Both the position numbers and the translations under genes were made by a program. The notes below the pieces were generated by a model. The model was not told the origin of the DNA. It was given only the letters and a program-made list of their open reading frames with translations, and did not search any database. 64,000 bases of DNA from Mesonia aestuariivivens (GTDB taxonomy: Bacteria > Bacteroidota > Bacteroidia > Flavobacteriales > Flavobacteriaceae), in assembly GCF_019311235.1 (NCBI RefSeq), contig NZ_JAHWDF010000006.1:62001-126000 (forward strand). Reading direction: 5' to 3'. Shown here piece after piece: positions 8,038 to 17,089 of the stretch (its first letter is position 1; every line of letters starts with the position of its first letter).

Positions 8038-8149
8038 CGGAAAAGTCGTTAAAAAACCTTGATATTGAAGTTCAAGTGCTGAAATAGAATTTTAAGTTTT
8101 TGTGGTTTATAAGATTTCTCGACTTGGCTCGAGGTGGCATCTACCGTTA

Positions 8150-8235
8150 TCGTCATTCCGTGTTTGACACGGAATCTCATCTTGCTAAGTAAATGAATCT
8201 TGATAATGAGGTGCTGAATCAAGTTCAGCATCACG
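8150..8235. repeat. Composite palindromic intergenic repeat (type B)
   Basis: Two perfect hairpins occur in series: ATTCCGTG-TTTGA-CACGGAAT (8155-8175) and TGCTGAA-TCAAG-TTCAGCA (8212-8230). The element begins with CGTCATTCC and ends with CATCACG. It looks like the dispersed palindromic elements common in several bacterial genomes. A 61-codon open frame across it is a by-product of the repeat. Confidence 0.65.
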
Positions 8236-8249
8236 ATTCGATTCTCGAA

Positions 8250-9884
8250 TTATGAACGTCCTAAAACTTTGTTGTATTCATTTGAGTTATTCAGTATTTC
8301 TTTTGCCTTTATAATTTCAGGATTTTCCTGAATGTAGTAATCATATAATCCTTCTTGATAGAAATAACGTTTAATAATCTCATCGGTTAGTAAACTTACG
8401 ATTTCTGGTTTTTTATCTTCTAAATCTTGCGTTTTAGCCTTTTCAATTTCTTTTAAAAGTCGCTCGTATTGAGTTTTTATTTCGTTATTAAAACCTTCCT
8501 CCTCAGCGGTTTTAAAAGCTTCTTTTAATTCTTTTTCAGTTTTGGTGGTGTAATCAAAATCTGATGAATTTAAGAATTTTTTAAAATCTTCGTAATCACT
8601 ATCTGTAAATTTAAATTCTTTTGGGTTGCTTAACTGATGATTGTAATAATAGTTGGTCGCATAATCGAAAATGGCATTTTTCTCCATTAGCGCCTGCGTA
8701 ACGCCGCTGTATTTAGAAGTTTCTAATTGAATATCTGGTAAAATACCGCCACCGTCGTAAACTTTTCTTCCGTTACGGGTAGAAAATTCGTTATAATCTT
8801 CTGCTTTGGTTCTTACCGCTTTTCCTTCTTCATCACGATTCCAGTAATCTAAGGCTTGTATACATCTTCCGCTAGGCGTGTAATAGCGAGAAATGGTAAC
8901 TTTCATTTGGGTATTGTAGGTCAATTTTTTAGGTCGTTGTACCAATCCTTTTCCAAAACTTCTAGCACCAATAACTACGGCACGGTCTAAATCTTGTAAA
9001 CCGCCAGAAACAATTTCACTAGCAGAAGCACTTCTACCGTTAATCAATACCGCCAACGGAATTTCTTTATCCATTGGGTCACGCTGAGTTTTGTAAGTTT
9101 TATTATACTTTTCTATAATCGATTTTGTAGTGGTAATTACTTCCTCTTTATCTACAAAAATATTGGTGGTGTTTACCGCTTCGGTTAACAAACCACCAGG
9201 ATTACCACGCAGGTCTAAAATTATTTTTTGAGCTCCTTGCTCTTTTAATTTTTTGAGAGCGGTAGCCACTTCAGAAGAGGCTTTACGGGTAAATTTAGAA
9301 AGTACAATATAGCCAATATCACCATCGATCACTTTTGAATACGGAACAGCGTTAAGCTCGACAGCTTCACGTTCTAAGTTTGTCGTTTGGGTTTTTCCTT
9401 GTCGCTTAAATGTAAGTTGAACCGATGTTCCTGCCGCTCCTTTTAGCAATTCTCCTGCGTCATTTTCAAAATTAGATAAATCTACATCACCAATCTTAAT
9501 AATTTCGTCTCCGGCCTTTAATCCAGCTTTATCTGCAGGATAATCTTTGTAAGGTTCTACAATGGTTATCTTATGATTTTTAGTTTCTACCGAAGCGCCG
9601 ATACCGGTATATTCACCCGAATTTTGAATTCTTGCCTGTTCTACTTCTTGCTCATTCCAATAAACCGTGTAAGGATCTAGATCTGCCAACATTGCCGTGA
9701 TGGCGGTATTCATTAAATCTGCCGGTGTAGTTTCATCTACATAATTCATATTGATTTCTTTAAACAGCGTGGTGAAAATCTCAATCTGTTTGGCGATTTC
9801 AAAAAAATCTGATTTATAAGAAGTCGTAGTTAAAAAAATAACCACAGCGGCAATGGGTAAAATAATGCGTTTCTTCATCTTCAT
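8250..9884 (-). CDS. S41-family C-terminal processing peptidase
   Basis: This 544-aa tail-specific serine protease is probably anchored in the inner membrane by an N-terminal hydrophobic segment (residues about 5-22) and works in the periplasm. A PDZ domain spans about 90-170 (GIGASVETKNHKITIVEPY). The catalytic domain includes LDLRGNPGGLLTEAV, the nucleophile Ser in NGRSASASEIVSGG (about 288) and the general-base Lys in RSFGKGLVQ (about 312). A helical C-terminal extension of about 130 residues follows. The gene starts 5 bp after rnpA ends, so both are cotranscribed, an order often seen in Flavobacteriaceae. An alternative ATG lies two codons in. Confidence 0.93.
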   Translation of the reverse strand: MKMKKRIILPIAAVVIFLTTTSYKSDFFEIAKQIEIFTTLFKEINMNYVDETTPADLMNTAITAMLADLDPYTVYWNEQEVEQARIQNSGEYTGIGASVETKNHKITIVEPYKDYPADKAGLKAGDEIIKIGDVDLSNFENDAGELLKGAAGTSVQLTFKRQGKTQTTNLEREAVELNAVPYSKVIDGDIGYIVLSKFTRKASSEVATALKKLKEQGAQKIILDLRGNPGGLLTEAVNTTNIFVDKEEVITTTKSIIEKYNKTYKTQRDPMDKEIPLAVLINGRSASASEIVSGGLQDLDRAVVIGARSFGKGLVQRPKKLTYNTQMKVTISRYYTPSGRCIQALDYWNRDEEGKAVRTKAEDYNEFSTRNGRKVYDGGGILPDIQLETSKYSGVTQALMEKNAIFDYATNYYYNHQLSNPKEFKFTDSDYEDFKKFLNSSDFDYTTKTEKELKEAFKTAEEEGFNNEIKTQYERLLKEIEKAKTQDLEDKKPEIVSLLTDEIIKRYFYQEGLYDYYIQENPEIIKAKEILNNSNEYNKVLGRS

Positions 9885-9889
9885 TCGGT

Positions 9890-10252
9890 TTATTCTTGCT
9901 CTCTAAATTTAATCAATATTTTTTGAATAGATTTTTCTAACTCTGGCAGACTAAATTTTTTACGCCCCAAATAAATAAACATTAACGCGTACGGAGTTTT
10001 TTCTTCTGCTAGTAAATGTTTATTGGTACGGTAGGCTTCGCGTAATAAACGTTTTAAACGATTGCGATCTACTGCTAATTTAAAGCTGCGTTTAGGAACC
10101 GAAAAGGCAGCCAAATGATGTTTCGCGTCGTTGGTTAAGGGTAAATATACCAATTTAATAGGAAAATTTTTTACACTCCTTCCCTCTTCAAACAATTTTG
10201 AAATTACAATTTTGCTCTTTAATTTTTCAGCTTTTCCTAAGGTTTGGTTCAT
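9890..10252 (-). CDS. rnpA: Ribonuclease P protein component
   Basis: This 120-aa basic protein is the protein cofactor of RNase P, which removes 5' leaders from pre-tRNAs. The RNR signature VDRNRLKRLLREAYR lies at about residues 60-75 and is preceded by the conserved FSVPKRSFKLA strand. The family usually runs 110-130 aa. It is not next to rpmH here, unlike in many other phyla. It is the first gene of a two-gene unit with an S41 protease. A palindromic repeat (10290-10376) lies just upstream of its start. Confidence 0.95.
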   Translation of the reverse strand: MNQTLGKAEKLKSKIVISKLFEEGRSVKNFPIKLVYLPLTNDAKHHLAAFSVPKRSFKLAVDRNRLKRLLREAYRTNKHLLAEEKTPYALMFIYLGRKKFSLPELEKSIQKILIKFREQE

Positions 10253-10289
10253 GTGATAAAATTCAATCTTCGAAATTTACAATAATTCT

Positions 10290-10376
10290 TACCAAGGCTA
10301 GTCGAAGTTTTTTTATTTCTTAGTATTTGACTTCGTAGCTTTATGTGATGCTAAAATGAGTTCAGCATAACGGTCG
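10290..10376. repeat. Degenerate palindromic intergenic repeat (type B-like)
   Basis: The segment contains AGTCGAAG and GACTTCGTAG arms and an imperfect hairpin GTGATGCTAAAATGAGTTCAGCAT, read in blocks, resembling the second hairpin of the element at 8150-8235 in the opposite orientation. It lies in the rnpA upstream region, so it may form part of the rnpA leader. Confidence 0.45.
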
Positions 10377-10408
10377 TAAAATAATATTGAAATTAAATAA
10401 TAGTCAAA

Positions 10409-10442
10409 AAAAAACCTTTCAACTTAAAAGTGAAAGGTTTTT
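10409..10442. terminator. Intrinsic terminator downstream of the M1 peptidase gene
   Basis: Stem AAAACCTTTCA / TGAAAGGTTTT with loop ACTTAAAAG is flanked by A9 and T5 runs. On the minus strand it follows the M1 peptidase gene after the intervening repeat element. Confidence 0.75.
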
Positions 10443-10454
10443 ATGATGTTTTTT

Positions 10455-10541
10455 GGGTGTTTCCCTTCGGGTCAGGCTATTCGTTTCAATTCCTTGTTTC
10501 GCTTTGCTTCACTGCGGGATTTTCACTGCTATCCTTAACAC
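10455..10541. repeat. Dispersed repeat type A, copy 1
   Basis: The copy begins GGGTGTTTCCCTTCGGGTC and AGGCTATTCG, and ends ACTGCTATCCTTAACAC. It shares its ends with copies at 30599, 39828, 61005 and (inverted) 62386. It lies between the M1 peptidase stop and a terminator. Confidence 0.7.
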
Positions 10542-10546
10542 AAAAT

Positions 10547-12397
10547 TTATTTTTCCCAAATGTTATTGCTACGATCTATATCTGCCATAAGCTCACTAGC
10601 ATCGATTTCTATTTTCTTTACGCCAGTTTTTTCAATGTCAAAACTATAGGTAGGATGACCCCAGTTCCAATCTTTAAGTTGTTTACCGTTGTTTGATTTT
10701 TCCCAACGCATCATCTCTAATGGGATGTAATATTTTTTGGTAGAATTGTCATTTAAAGTAACTTCAACTTCAATAGGCATTGGCATTTGTCCAATTCTTT
10801 CTAAAACTAATTTTGTACCCTTCCCATCTTCTTCAACAGATTTAATACTGTAATCTACAGTATTCGTGGTTCTGGTCCAGTCGTTTAAATACCAACCTAG
10901 TTGTGCACCGCTTACTTTTTCGGCTACACGAATAAAATCGTTTGGTGTTGGATGTTTAAATTTCCATTCTTGAAAGTAACGTTTTAATGTTTTTGACAAG
11001 TTTTCTTCACCAATTACATAACCTAATTGTGCTAAGAAAACAGAACCTTTACTATAAGCACCAATCCCATAACCCATATTGGTTTGGTAACGATCGGCGT
11101 GAGTAGAAAGTGGTTGCTCCTGCCCTGAGTTAGCTAAATAGTTATAACCACGGTAAGAATTGCTTAAGGGATTATCGTTATTTTTATTTAAGATTTCGTT
11201 TTCAGCCATTGTAGAAATGTAGGTGGTAAAACCTTCGTCCATCCATTCATTTTCAGATTCGTTGGTGGCTAAAACAAACTGAAACCAAGAGTGAGCAAAT
11301 TCGTGAGCGGTTACACCAACTAAGCTTTCATAGCTTCTCTCGCCCGTAATTAACGTACACATCCCGTATTCCATACCACCATCACCACCTTGAATTACAG
11401 AATATTGATCGTAAGGATATTGGCCAATATGTTCATTATAATATGCTAATAATTCGGCTGTTTTTGGCTGAAATTTTTTCCAAGCGTCTTTAATTTCTTC
11501 GTTGTCTTTGTATAAGAAATGAAGCATCGTGCCATCTTCAGCCTTTAATTTATCATGAATAAATTCTGGATCTGCAGCCCAAGTAAAATCATGAACATTA
11601 GGTGCGTTAAAATGCCAAGTTAGCTTTCTTCCCTTGCGGTTTACTTTTTCACCTTCTTCTTGGTACCCATAACCAATTTCTTTAGGGTTTTGTAAGTAAC
11701 CGGTACCTCCTAAAATATAATCTTTATCGATGGTAATTTTTACATCAAAATCTCCCCACACACCGTGAAATTCTCTCCCTATGTAAGGATCGGCGTGCCA
11801 ACCTTCAAAATCATATTCGGCTAATTTTGGGTACCATTGCGTCATTGAAAGCGCTACTCCTTCAGCATTATTTCTACCTGAACGTCTAATTTGTACAGGC
11901 ACTTGTCCTTCAAAATCCATTTCAAATTTGGTAGATTTCCCAGGAAGTAAGGGTTGATTTAATTCAACTTCTAAAACCGTTCCTACCATTTGGTAACCTA
12001 ATTTTTTACCGTCTTGTTTAAGGGATTTTACATTTAAATAGCCAATTTCGTCTTCTTTAAGAATACTAATTCTACTTTCGTATTCAGGGTTTTCGCGTGT
12101 TCCTAAATTATTTACCATTCTACCATCTGGATCTTGAATGTTTTGTAAACGAGCATCCATTTGACTTCCTGGTTGAAAAGCATTAAAAAACAAATGATAG
12201 AATACTTTAGTTAAGGTATCTGGCGAATTATTGGTGTAGTTAAGTTCTTGCGTTCCGTCATATTGGTAGTTTTTTACATTCATTTCTACATCCATCTTAT
12301 AATCTACTTCTTGCTGCCAATAACCAGATTGACGCTGCGCAGTTAAAGTTCCTGTTACCAATAGAGAAAATAATATACTTTGAAGTTTAAATTTCAT
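10547..12397 (-). CDS. M1-family zinc metallopeptidase, exported
   Basis: This 616-aa aminopeptidase-like protein has a signal peptide ending at about residue 20 (...TGTLTAQ). The zinc-binding motif HEFAHSW lies near residue 360, with the third ligand Glu in NEWMDEGFTTY about 25 residues later. The exopeptidase-type substrate motif is GGMEYGMCTLI. The N-terminal beta-sandwich typical of M1 enzymes precedes it. It is likely periplasmic or outer-membrane associated and involved in peptide use. The C-terminal region is short compared with PepN, as is common in Bacteroidota homologues. It stands alone on the minus strand between two terminators. Confidence 0.92.
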   Translation of the reverse strand: MKFKLQSILFSLLVTGTLTAQRQSGYWQQEVDYKMDVEMNVKNYQYDGTQELNYTNNSPDTLTKVFYHLFFNAFQPGSQMDARLQNIQDPDGRMVNNLGTRENPEYESRISILKEDEIGYLNVKSLKQDGKKLGYQMVGTVLEVELNQPLLPGKSTKFEMDFEGQVPVQIRRSGRNNAEGVALSMTQWYPKLAEYDFEGWHADPYIGREFHGVWGDFDVKITIDKDYILGGTGYLQNPKEIGYGYQEEGEKVNRKGRKLTWHFNAPNVHDFTWAADPEFIHDKLKAEDGTMLHFLYKDNEEIKDAWKKFQPKTAELLAYYNEHIGQYPYDQYSVIQGGDGGMEYGMCTLITGERSYESLVGVTAHEFAHSWFQFVLATNESENEWMDEGFTTYISTMAENEILNKNNDNPLSNSYRGYNYLANSGQEQPLSTHADRYQTNMGYGIGAYSKGSVFLAQLGYVIGEENLSKTLKRYFQEWKFKHPTPNDFIRVAEKVSGAQLGWYLNDWTRTTNTVDYSIKSVEEDGKGTKLVLERIGQMPMPIEVEVTLNDNSTKKYYIPLEMMRWEKSNNGKQLKDWNWGHPTYSFDIEKTGVKKIEIDASELMADIDRSNNIWEK

Positions 12398-12425
12398 AGT
12401 GTTTTCAAAATTTTAATTAAAAATA

Positions 12426-12466
12426 AAGGGCGTTCACTTTGCTAAGATAAGCCAGTTCACGCCCTT
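12426..12466 (-). terminator. Possible terminator of the S8 peptidase gene
   Basis: AAGGGCGT (12426-12433) pairs with ACGCCCTT (12459-12466) around a 25-nt loop. On the minus strand it is followed by TTATTTTT. The large loop makes this a weaker call. Confidence 0.4.
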
Positions 12467-12491
12467 AAAAAAATACTTCTAAAAAAGAAGA

Positions 12492-14165
12492 TTACATTTT
12501 ACTCGCCATAATTAAGGCGTTATACATGTTTACCATTCTTCCTGAAACAGAAAGTTCAGCAAAAGGTCTAATGTCATCAGAGCTACCTCCAACCATTACT
12601 TTTTGAGGAGAAGCTAATCCACTTTTCATAAGTACTTGCTTCACTTCTGCTGCACTTAATTTTGGATATAAAGAACGAATCATAGCCGCAACACCTGCTA
12701 CTGCTGGAGAGGCCATAGAAGTTCCCTGTAAAAACTCATATTCATCGTTTGGAGTGGTAGACCAAATTTGAGTACCTGGTGCAAAAACATCTACATTAGT
12801 TTGACCGTAGTTAGAAAATCTAGCTACTAAGTCTGAACCATAATCAAAATTTGAAGCGCCAACGGTTAAGAAGTTATCTGCAATTTCTTCATCGTTATCT
12901 GGAGTTTGATCGTTAGGATAAATACGAGTAGCATCCATATCTAAGGCATCGTTACCAGCAGCATTAACGATAAGTACATCTTTTTTAGCTGCATATTTAA
13001 TAGCATCGATTACCCATTCTGGATGTGGAGAGTAATACTTACCAAAACTCGTGTTAATTACTTTGGCACCATTATCTACGGCATATCGTATACCTAAAGC
13101 AATATCTTTATCATATTCATCACCATCAGGTACCGCTCTTATAGCCATAATTTCTACATTATTGGCTACTCCATTCATTCCGATACCATTATTGCGTTCT
13201 GCAGCAATAATACCAGCTACGTGCGTACCGTGTTTAACATCTTCTTTTTTGGGATCTGGACCACTAACTTGATTGTTACCATAATTAGTATCGGTTATAT
13301 CATCTGGATCGTCTCCAGTTTTTCTACCGTCTAATTGCATATTAAGGTGAGAATCTAATCTTCCTTGGTAATAATCTACCGCTCCTTCAATTTGAGAAGC
13401 TACTGCATTTAGATCTTCACCACCATTACTCATGATGTTTAAAAGAAGCGCTTTGTATTGTTGAAGTGTAGTTTCTTCAGCTTCCATCGCTTGTAATTCT
13501 TCTAGAGAAAAGTCTTCTTTTCCTAATTTTTCAGCTATAGCATTTTTAGCTGTATTAATTTGCTCAATTAATTGCTTATAGCGATTTAAGTTTCTTGAAA
13601 TATCGCTATACTCTTTGTTATACTCTTCATTTGCTTTTTCGTAAAGAGCAAATTCTTCTTTGTTTTCTGCACTAATTTCTGAAGCAGATTTACCTTCGTA
13701 TTTAGGCTTTAATTTTCTTAAGATTCTAACGTACTCTAAGTTTTCTGCAACTGTATTTCCTAAGAAGTTCCACCCGTGAACATCATCGATGTAACCATTA
13801 TCATCATCATCAATTCCGTTTCCTGGAATTTCATCTTCATTAGTCCAGATGATATTTTTTAGGTCTTCATGATCAATATCTACACCACTATCTAAGACAG
13901 CAACAATAACTGTTTCGCCTTTAAAATCTTTAATAATTTCATCATAAGCTTTCTTTACGCTCATGCCAGGAATAGTATCGGTAACTAAATCTGTTGCTCC
14001 CCAACCTTCTAATTGAGTTTCTGTAAGGGCAGCATTTTTTAAGGGTTGCTGATCTATATTTTCTATTGGGGTTGAAGTAATTGCAGGACCAGTGGTGCCA
14101 CAACTTACGGCAAATACTGCAGCTAGAGCCGCTGCTAAAGTAGGTTTAATAAATGCTCTTTTCAT
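12492..14165 (-). CDS. Subtilisin-like S8 serine protease, lipoprotein
   Basis: This 557-aa subtilase has a lipoprotein signal peptide with lipobox AVSC (Cys at about 22). The catalytic triad is visible: Asp in VAVLDSGVDIDHEDL (about 92), His in HGTHVAGIIA (about 315) and Ser in GTSMASPAVAGVAAMI (about 483). About 220 residues separate Asp and His, against about 30-40 in subtilisin. This insertion is Glu/Lys-rich and helical, and follows a DDDDNGYIDDVHGWNF Ca-binding-like segment. Some Bacteroidota cell-surface subtilases carry such insertions. There is no T9SS C-terminal sorting domain, and lipidation suggests outer-membrane attachment. The MBL gene lies 10 bp upstream, so they form a two-gene unit. 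Confidence 0.93.
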   Translation of the reverse strand: MKRAFIKPTLAAALAAVFAVSCGTTGPAITSTPIENIDQQPLKNAALTETQLEGWGATDLVTDTIPGMSVKKAYDEIIKDFKGETVIVAVLDSGVDIDHEDLKNIIWTNEDEIPGNGIDDDDNGYIDDVHGWNFLGNTVAENLEYVRILRKLKPKYEGKSASEISAENKEEFALYEKANEEYNKEYSDISRNLNRYKQLIEQINTAKNAIAEKLGKEDFSLEELQAMEAEETTLQQYKALLLNIMSNGGEDLNAVASQIEGAVDYYQGRLDSHLNMQLDGRKTGDDPDDITDTNYGNNQVSGPDPKKEDVKHGTHVAGIIAAERNNGIGMNGVANNVEIMAIRAVPDGDEYDKDIALGIRYAVDNGAKVINTSFGKYYSPHPEWVIDAIKYAAKKDVLIVNAAGNDALDMDATRIYPNDQTPDNDEEIADNFLTVGASNFDYGSDLVARFSNYGQTNVDVFAPGTQIWSTTPNDEYEFLQGTSMASPAVAGVAAMIRSLYPKLSAAEVKQVLMKSGLASPQKVMVGGSSDDIRPFAELSVSGRMVNMYNALIMASKM

Positions 14166-14175
14166 TTAGGATAAA

Positions 14176-15036
14176 TTATGAATTAAATAATTCGTTAAAA
14201 GTAAAGGTTTTGTCTAATCGAACTCCTTTTTCAGTTCTTTTTACAGTAATAATTTCGTGATGTGCATCATGCTCTAAAAACAAATAGAAGCCTTCGTCTG
14301 CAGCTTTTTCTAAAAAGGCCTCTTTTTCACCTAAGGTTAATAAAGGTCTAGTGTCAAAACCCATGACATAGGGTAATGGAATATGACCTACAGTAGGTAA
14401 TAAATCTGCCATAAAAACTAAGGTTTTTTCTTGATAAGTGATATGCGGAATCATTTGTTTATCGGTATGACCGTCTACAAATAATACACCAAAGTTAAGA
14501 TGTGTGTAAAAATGAGAACCTTTATCACGATCTAAAAAGTGAAGTTGCCCACTTTCTTCCATAGGAAGTAGATTTTCTTTTAAGAAGGAAGCTTTTTCTC
14601 TAGCATTAGGGTGAATGGCCCAATCCCAATGTTCTTTATTGGTCCAGAATTTTGCATTTTTAAAAGCAGGTTCATAACCTGTTTTGTTTTTATTCCATTG
14701 AATGCTTCCTCCGCAATGATCAAAATGTAAATGGGTTAAAAAGACATCGGTAATATCATCTTTATGAAATCCTAATTTTTTTAGGGATGAATCTAAACTA
14801 AAATCTCCCCAACGATGGTAGTAACTAAAAAACTTTTCACTTTGTTTATCACCTAAACCATTATCAATTAAAGTAAGCTGATTTCCATCTTCAATAAGCA
14901 GACAACGTGCACCAATATCAATCATATTATTGCTATCTGCAGGGTTAGTTCTGCTCCATAAGCTCTTAGGCACCACCCCAAACATTGCTCCGCCATCTAA
15001 TTTAAAATTTCCGGCTTCAATGGGATATAAAGTCAT
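14176..15036 (-). CDS. MBL-fold metallo-hydrolase
   Basis: This 286-aa cytosolic protein has the metallo-beta-lactamase fold with the binuclear zinc motif THLHFDHCGG at about residues 105-114, further ligands at DGHTDKQM and MADLLP, and a C-terminal FLEHDAHHE. The N-terminus (LDGGAMFGVVPKSLW) resembles lactonase-like (AHL-lactonase/AttM) subfamilies, but substrate cannot be assigned. It is upstream of the S8 lipoprotein gene by 10 bp and divergent from the antiporter gene. Confidence 0.88.
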   Translation of the reverse strand: MTLYPIEAGNFKLDGGAMFGVVPKSLWSRTNPADSNNMIDIGARCLLIEDGNQLTLIDNGLGDKQSEKFFSYYHRWGDFSLDSSLKKLGFHKDDITDVFLTHLHFDHCGGSIQWNKNKTGYEPAFKNAKFWTNKEHWDWAIHPNAREKASFLKENLLPMEESGQLHFLDRDKGSHFYTHLNFGVLFVDGHTDKQMIPHITYQEKTLVFMADLLPTVGHIPLPYVMGFDTRPLLTLGEKEAFLEKAADEGFYLFLEHDAHHEIITVKRTEKGVRLDKTFTFNELFNS

Positions 15037-15205
15037 AATTAGTAATTTAATTGAAAAATTGCTTCGAAAATAAGAAATTACAAGTTTCTATGCTAAGTAT
15101 TACCTATGATTTAACGATTAGCAGAGTGATATTTAGTTGCAAACTAATTTTGCAACAAGTGTTTTTTATCGTTAAAAATCTTATTTTGCAGAAAAAACTG
15201 TCCTT

Positions 15206-17089
15206 ATGTTAGAATTAGCAGGAATAATTATATTAGGAATTTTAGCTCAATGGGTTGCTTGGAAATTTAAAATTCCTGCAATTTTACCTTTAATCTTAAT
15301 TGGCTTAGCTGTAGGGCCATTGGCTACGTTTTATACCGAAGATGGTTCAAAATTAATTGAACCTATATGGAATGGCGATACGGGTTTATTCCCTGGAGAG
15401 AGTTTGTTTTATTTCGTGTCGTTAGCCATTAGTATTATTCTTTTTGAGGGCGGACTAACGCTACGCAGAGGGGAAGTTTTAAATGTAGGACCCGTAATTG
15501 TAAAATTAATAACCATTGCGGTTGTTGTTACCTTTTTTGGTGCTGGTGTTGCTGCACACTTTATTTTTGATCTTTCTTGGCAAATTTCATTTCTTTTCGC
15601 TGCTTTAATTATCGTAACTGGACCTACGGTAATTACACCAATTTTGAGAAATATTCCTCTGAAGAAAGATGTATCTGCAATTTTAAAATGGGAAGGAATT
15701 CTTATAGATCCTATTGGGGCTTTGGTAGCGGTATTGGTTTTTGAATTTATTAGTGCCGGTGAAGGTCATGAGTTTACGCAAACTGCCATGGCTGAGTTTG
15801 GTAAAATTGTTTTATTTGGTTTTACCTTTGGTTTTACTTTTGCTCACGCTTTAGGATTTTGTATTAAGAAAAATATTATACCACATTATTTATTAAATGT
15901 CTTTACACTCGCTACCGTATTGGGTGTTTTTGTATTGGCAGATTTATTTGCACACGAAAGCGGATTATTAGCTGTTGTGGTGATGGGAATGGTGTTAGGA
16001 AATATTAATCTTCCTAATATTAAAGAACTGCTTTACTTCAAAGAATCGTTGAGTGTTTTGTTAATCTCAATTCTATTCATTTTGCTTTCGGCAAATATTA
16101 ATATAGAAGATTTATTACTTATCTATAATTGGAATGCTTTACTCTTATTTGCAGCAGTGGTATTTTTGGTTAGACCTTTGGGCGTGTTCGTGAGTAGTAT
16201 TAATTCTTCTTTAAAATTTAGAGAGAAACTATTTATTAGTTGGGTAGGACCGCGTGGTATTGTTGCTGCAGGTATTGCTTCACTTTTTGGGTTAAAACTG
16301 GCTAGTCAAGGAATTCCTGGCGCAGAATATATTACACCTTTAGTGTTTATGATTGTATTAGGTACTGTATTATTGAATGCTACTACCGCTAGAGGTTTTG
16401 CAAAATTGGTAGGAGTATTTTTAACCAGTTCTGAAGGAATTTTAATTATAGGAGCTTCTTCAATCTCACGTTTAATAGGTACTTATCTAAATAAAAATAA
16501 CCGACATGTAGTTTTGGTTGATAATAACCGAACTAATATTAGAAAAGCAAAAGAATTAGGCTTAGAAGCAATTGAAGGCAGTGTTTATTCTGATGATTTA
16601 GGGAATAATATAGAATTAAATGATGTAGGTTATTTAATGGCTTTAACTGGAAACTCCGAGATTAATAAAATGGCAATTTCTAAGCTGCAAAAGCATTTTG
16701 GTGAAAACGGATCTTTTAGAGTGGTTTCTGCTGATGAGATGTCTGACCCTGAAAACAATCCACAAGAAGGTTTATTTTCTCATACCGATGATTTTATAAA
16801 GCTTACAGAAGTGGCAAGAAAACATCCAACCATTCAAGAAATTCAGCTTAATTCTCAAGAACATTATAGCGGTTTAATAGAGATTACCAAAACAGATGAT
16901 GAAATTATTCCTTTATTTGTAAAAGATAATGAGGGAGATTTAAGTATTATTCCTTCTAACAGTCAAGAAGTAGAAATTGAAGAAGGTTATTTATTAGTTT
17001 ATTTAGGAAAAACTATTGAGACAGATAAAATTAATGAAAGTACAGATTTAGAAGAAACAGTATCTGACGATGAAGAAGATAAGAGTTAA
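15206..17089 (+). CDS. Cation:proton antiporter with C-terminal TrkA-N-like domain
   Basis: This 627-aa protein has an N-terminal CPA-type Na+/H+ or K+/H+ exchanger domain (about residues 1-400, about 12 membrane helices, with FEGGLTLRRGEV and VGPRGIVAAGIASLFG motifs). It is followed by a cytosolic Rossmann TrkA-N-like region (ILIIGASSISRLIGTYL, about 410-530) and an acidic tail. The fusion is typical of nucleotide-regulated potassium or sodium efflux. Ion specificity is not evident. The acidic end overlaps the convergent yebC gene by 4 bp, so neither gene has room for a terminator. Confidence 0.88.
   Translation: MLELAGIIILGILAQWVAWKFKIPAILPLILIGLAVGPLATFYTEDGSKLIEPIWNGDTGLFPGESLFYFVSLAISIILFEGGLTLRRGEVLNVGPVIVKLITIAVVVTFFGAGVAAHFIFDLSWQISFLFAALIIVTGPTVITPILRNIPLKKDVSAILKWEGILIDPIGALVAVLVFEFISAGEGHEFTQTAMAEFGKIVLFGFTFGFTFAHALGFCIKKNIIPHYLLNVFTLATVLGVFVLADLFAHESGLLAVVVMGMVLGNINLPNIKELLYFKESLSVLLISILFILLSANINIEDLLLIYNWNALLLFAAVVFLVRPLGVFVSSINSSLKFREKLFISWVGPRGIVAAGIASLFGLKLASQGIPGAEYITPLVFMIVLGTVLLNATTARGFAKLVGVFLTSSEGILIIGASSISRLIGTYLNKNNRHVVLVDNNRTNIRKAKELGLEAIEGSVYSDDLGNNIELNDVGYLMALTGNSEINKMAISKLQKHFGENGSFRVVSADEMSDPENNPQEGLFSHTDDFIKLTEVARKHPTIQEIQLNSQEHYSGLIEITKTDDEIIPLFVKDNEGDLSIIPSNSQEVEIEEGYLLVYLGKTIETDKINESTDLEETVSDDEEDKS

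Noticed and set aside
8049-8234. A 61-codon minus-strand frame ahead of the S41 gene
   Set aside because: It lies across a double-hairpin repeat and its residues (HGMTITVDATSSQ) follow from the repeat sequence; there is no family match or promoter.
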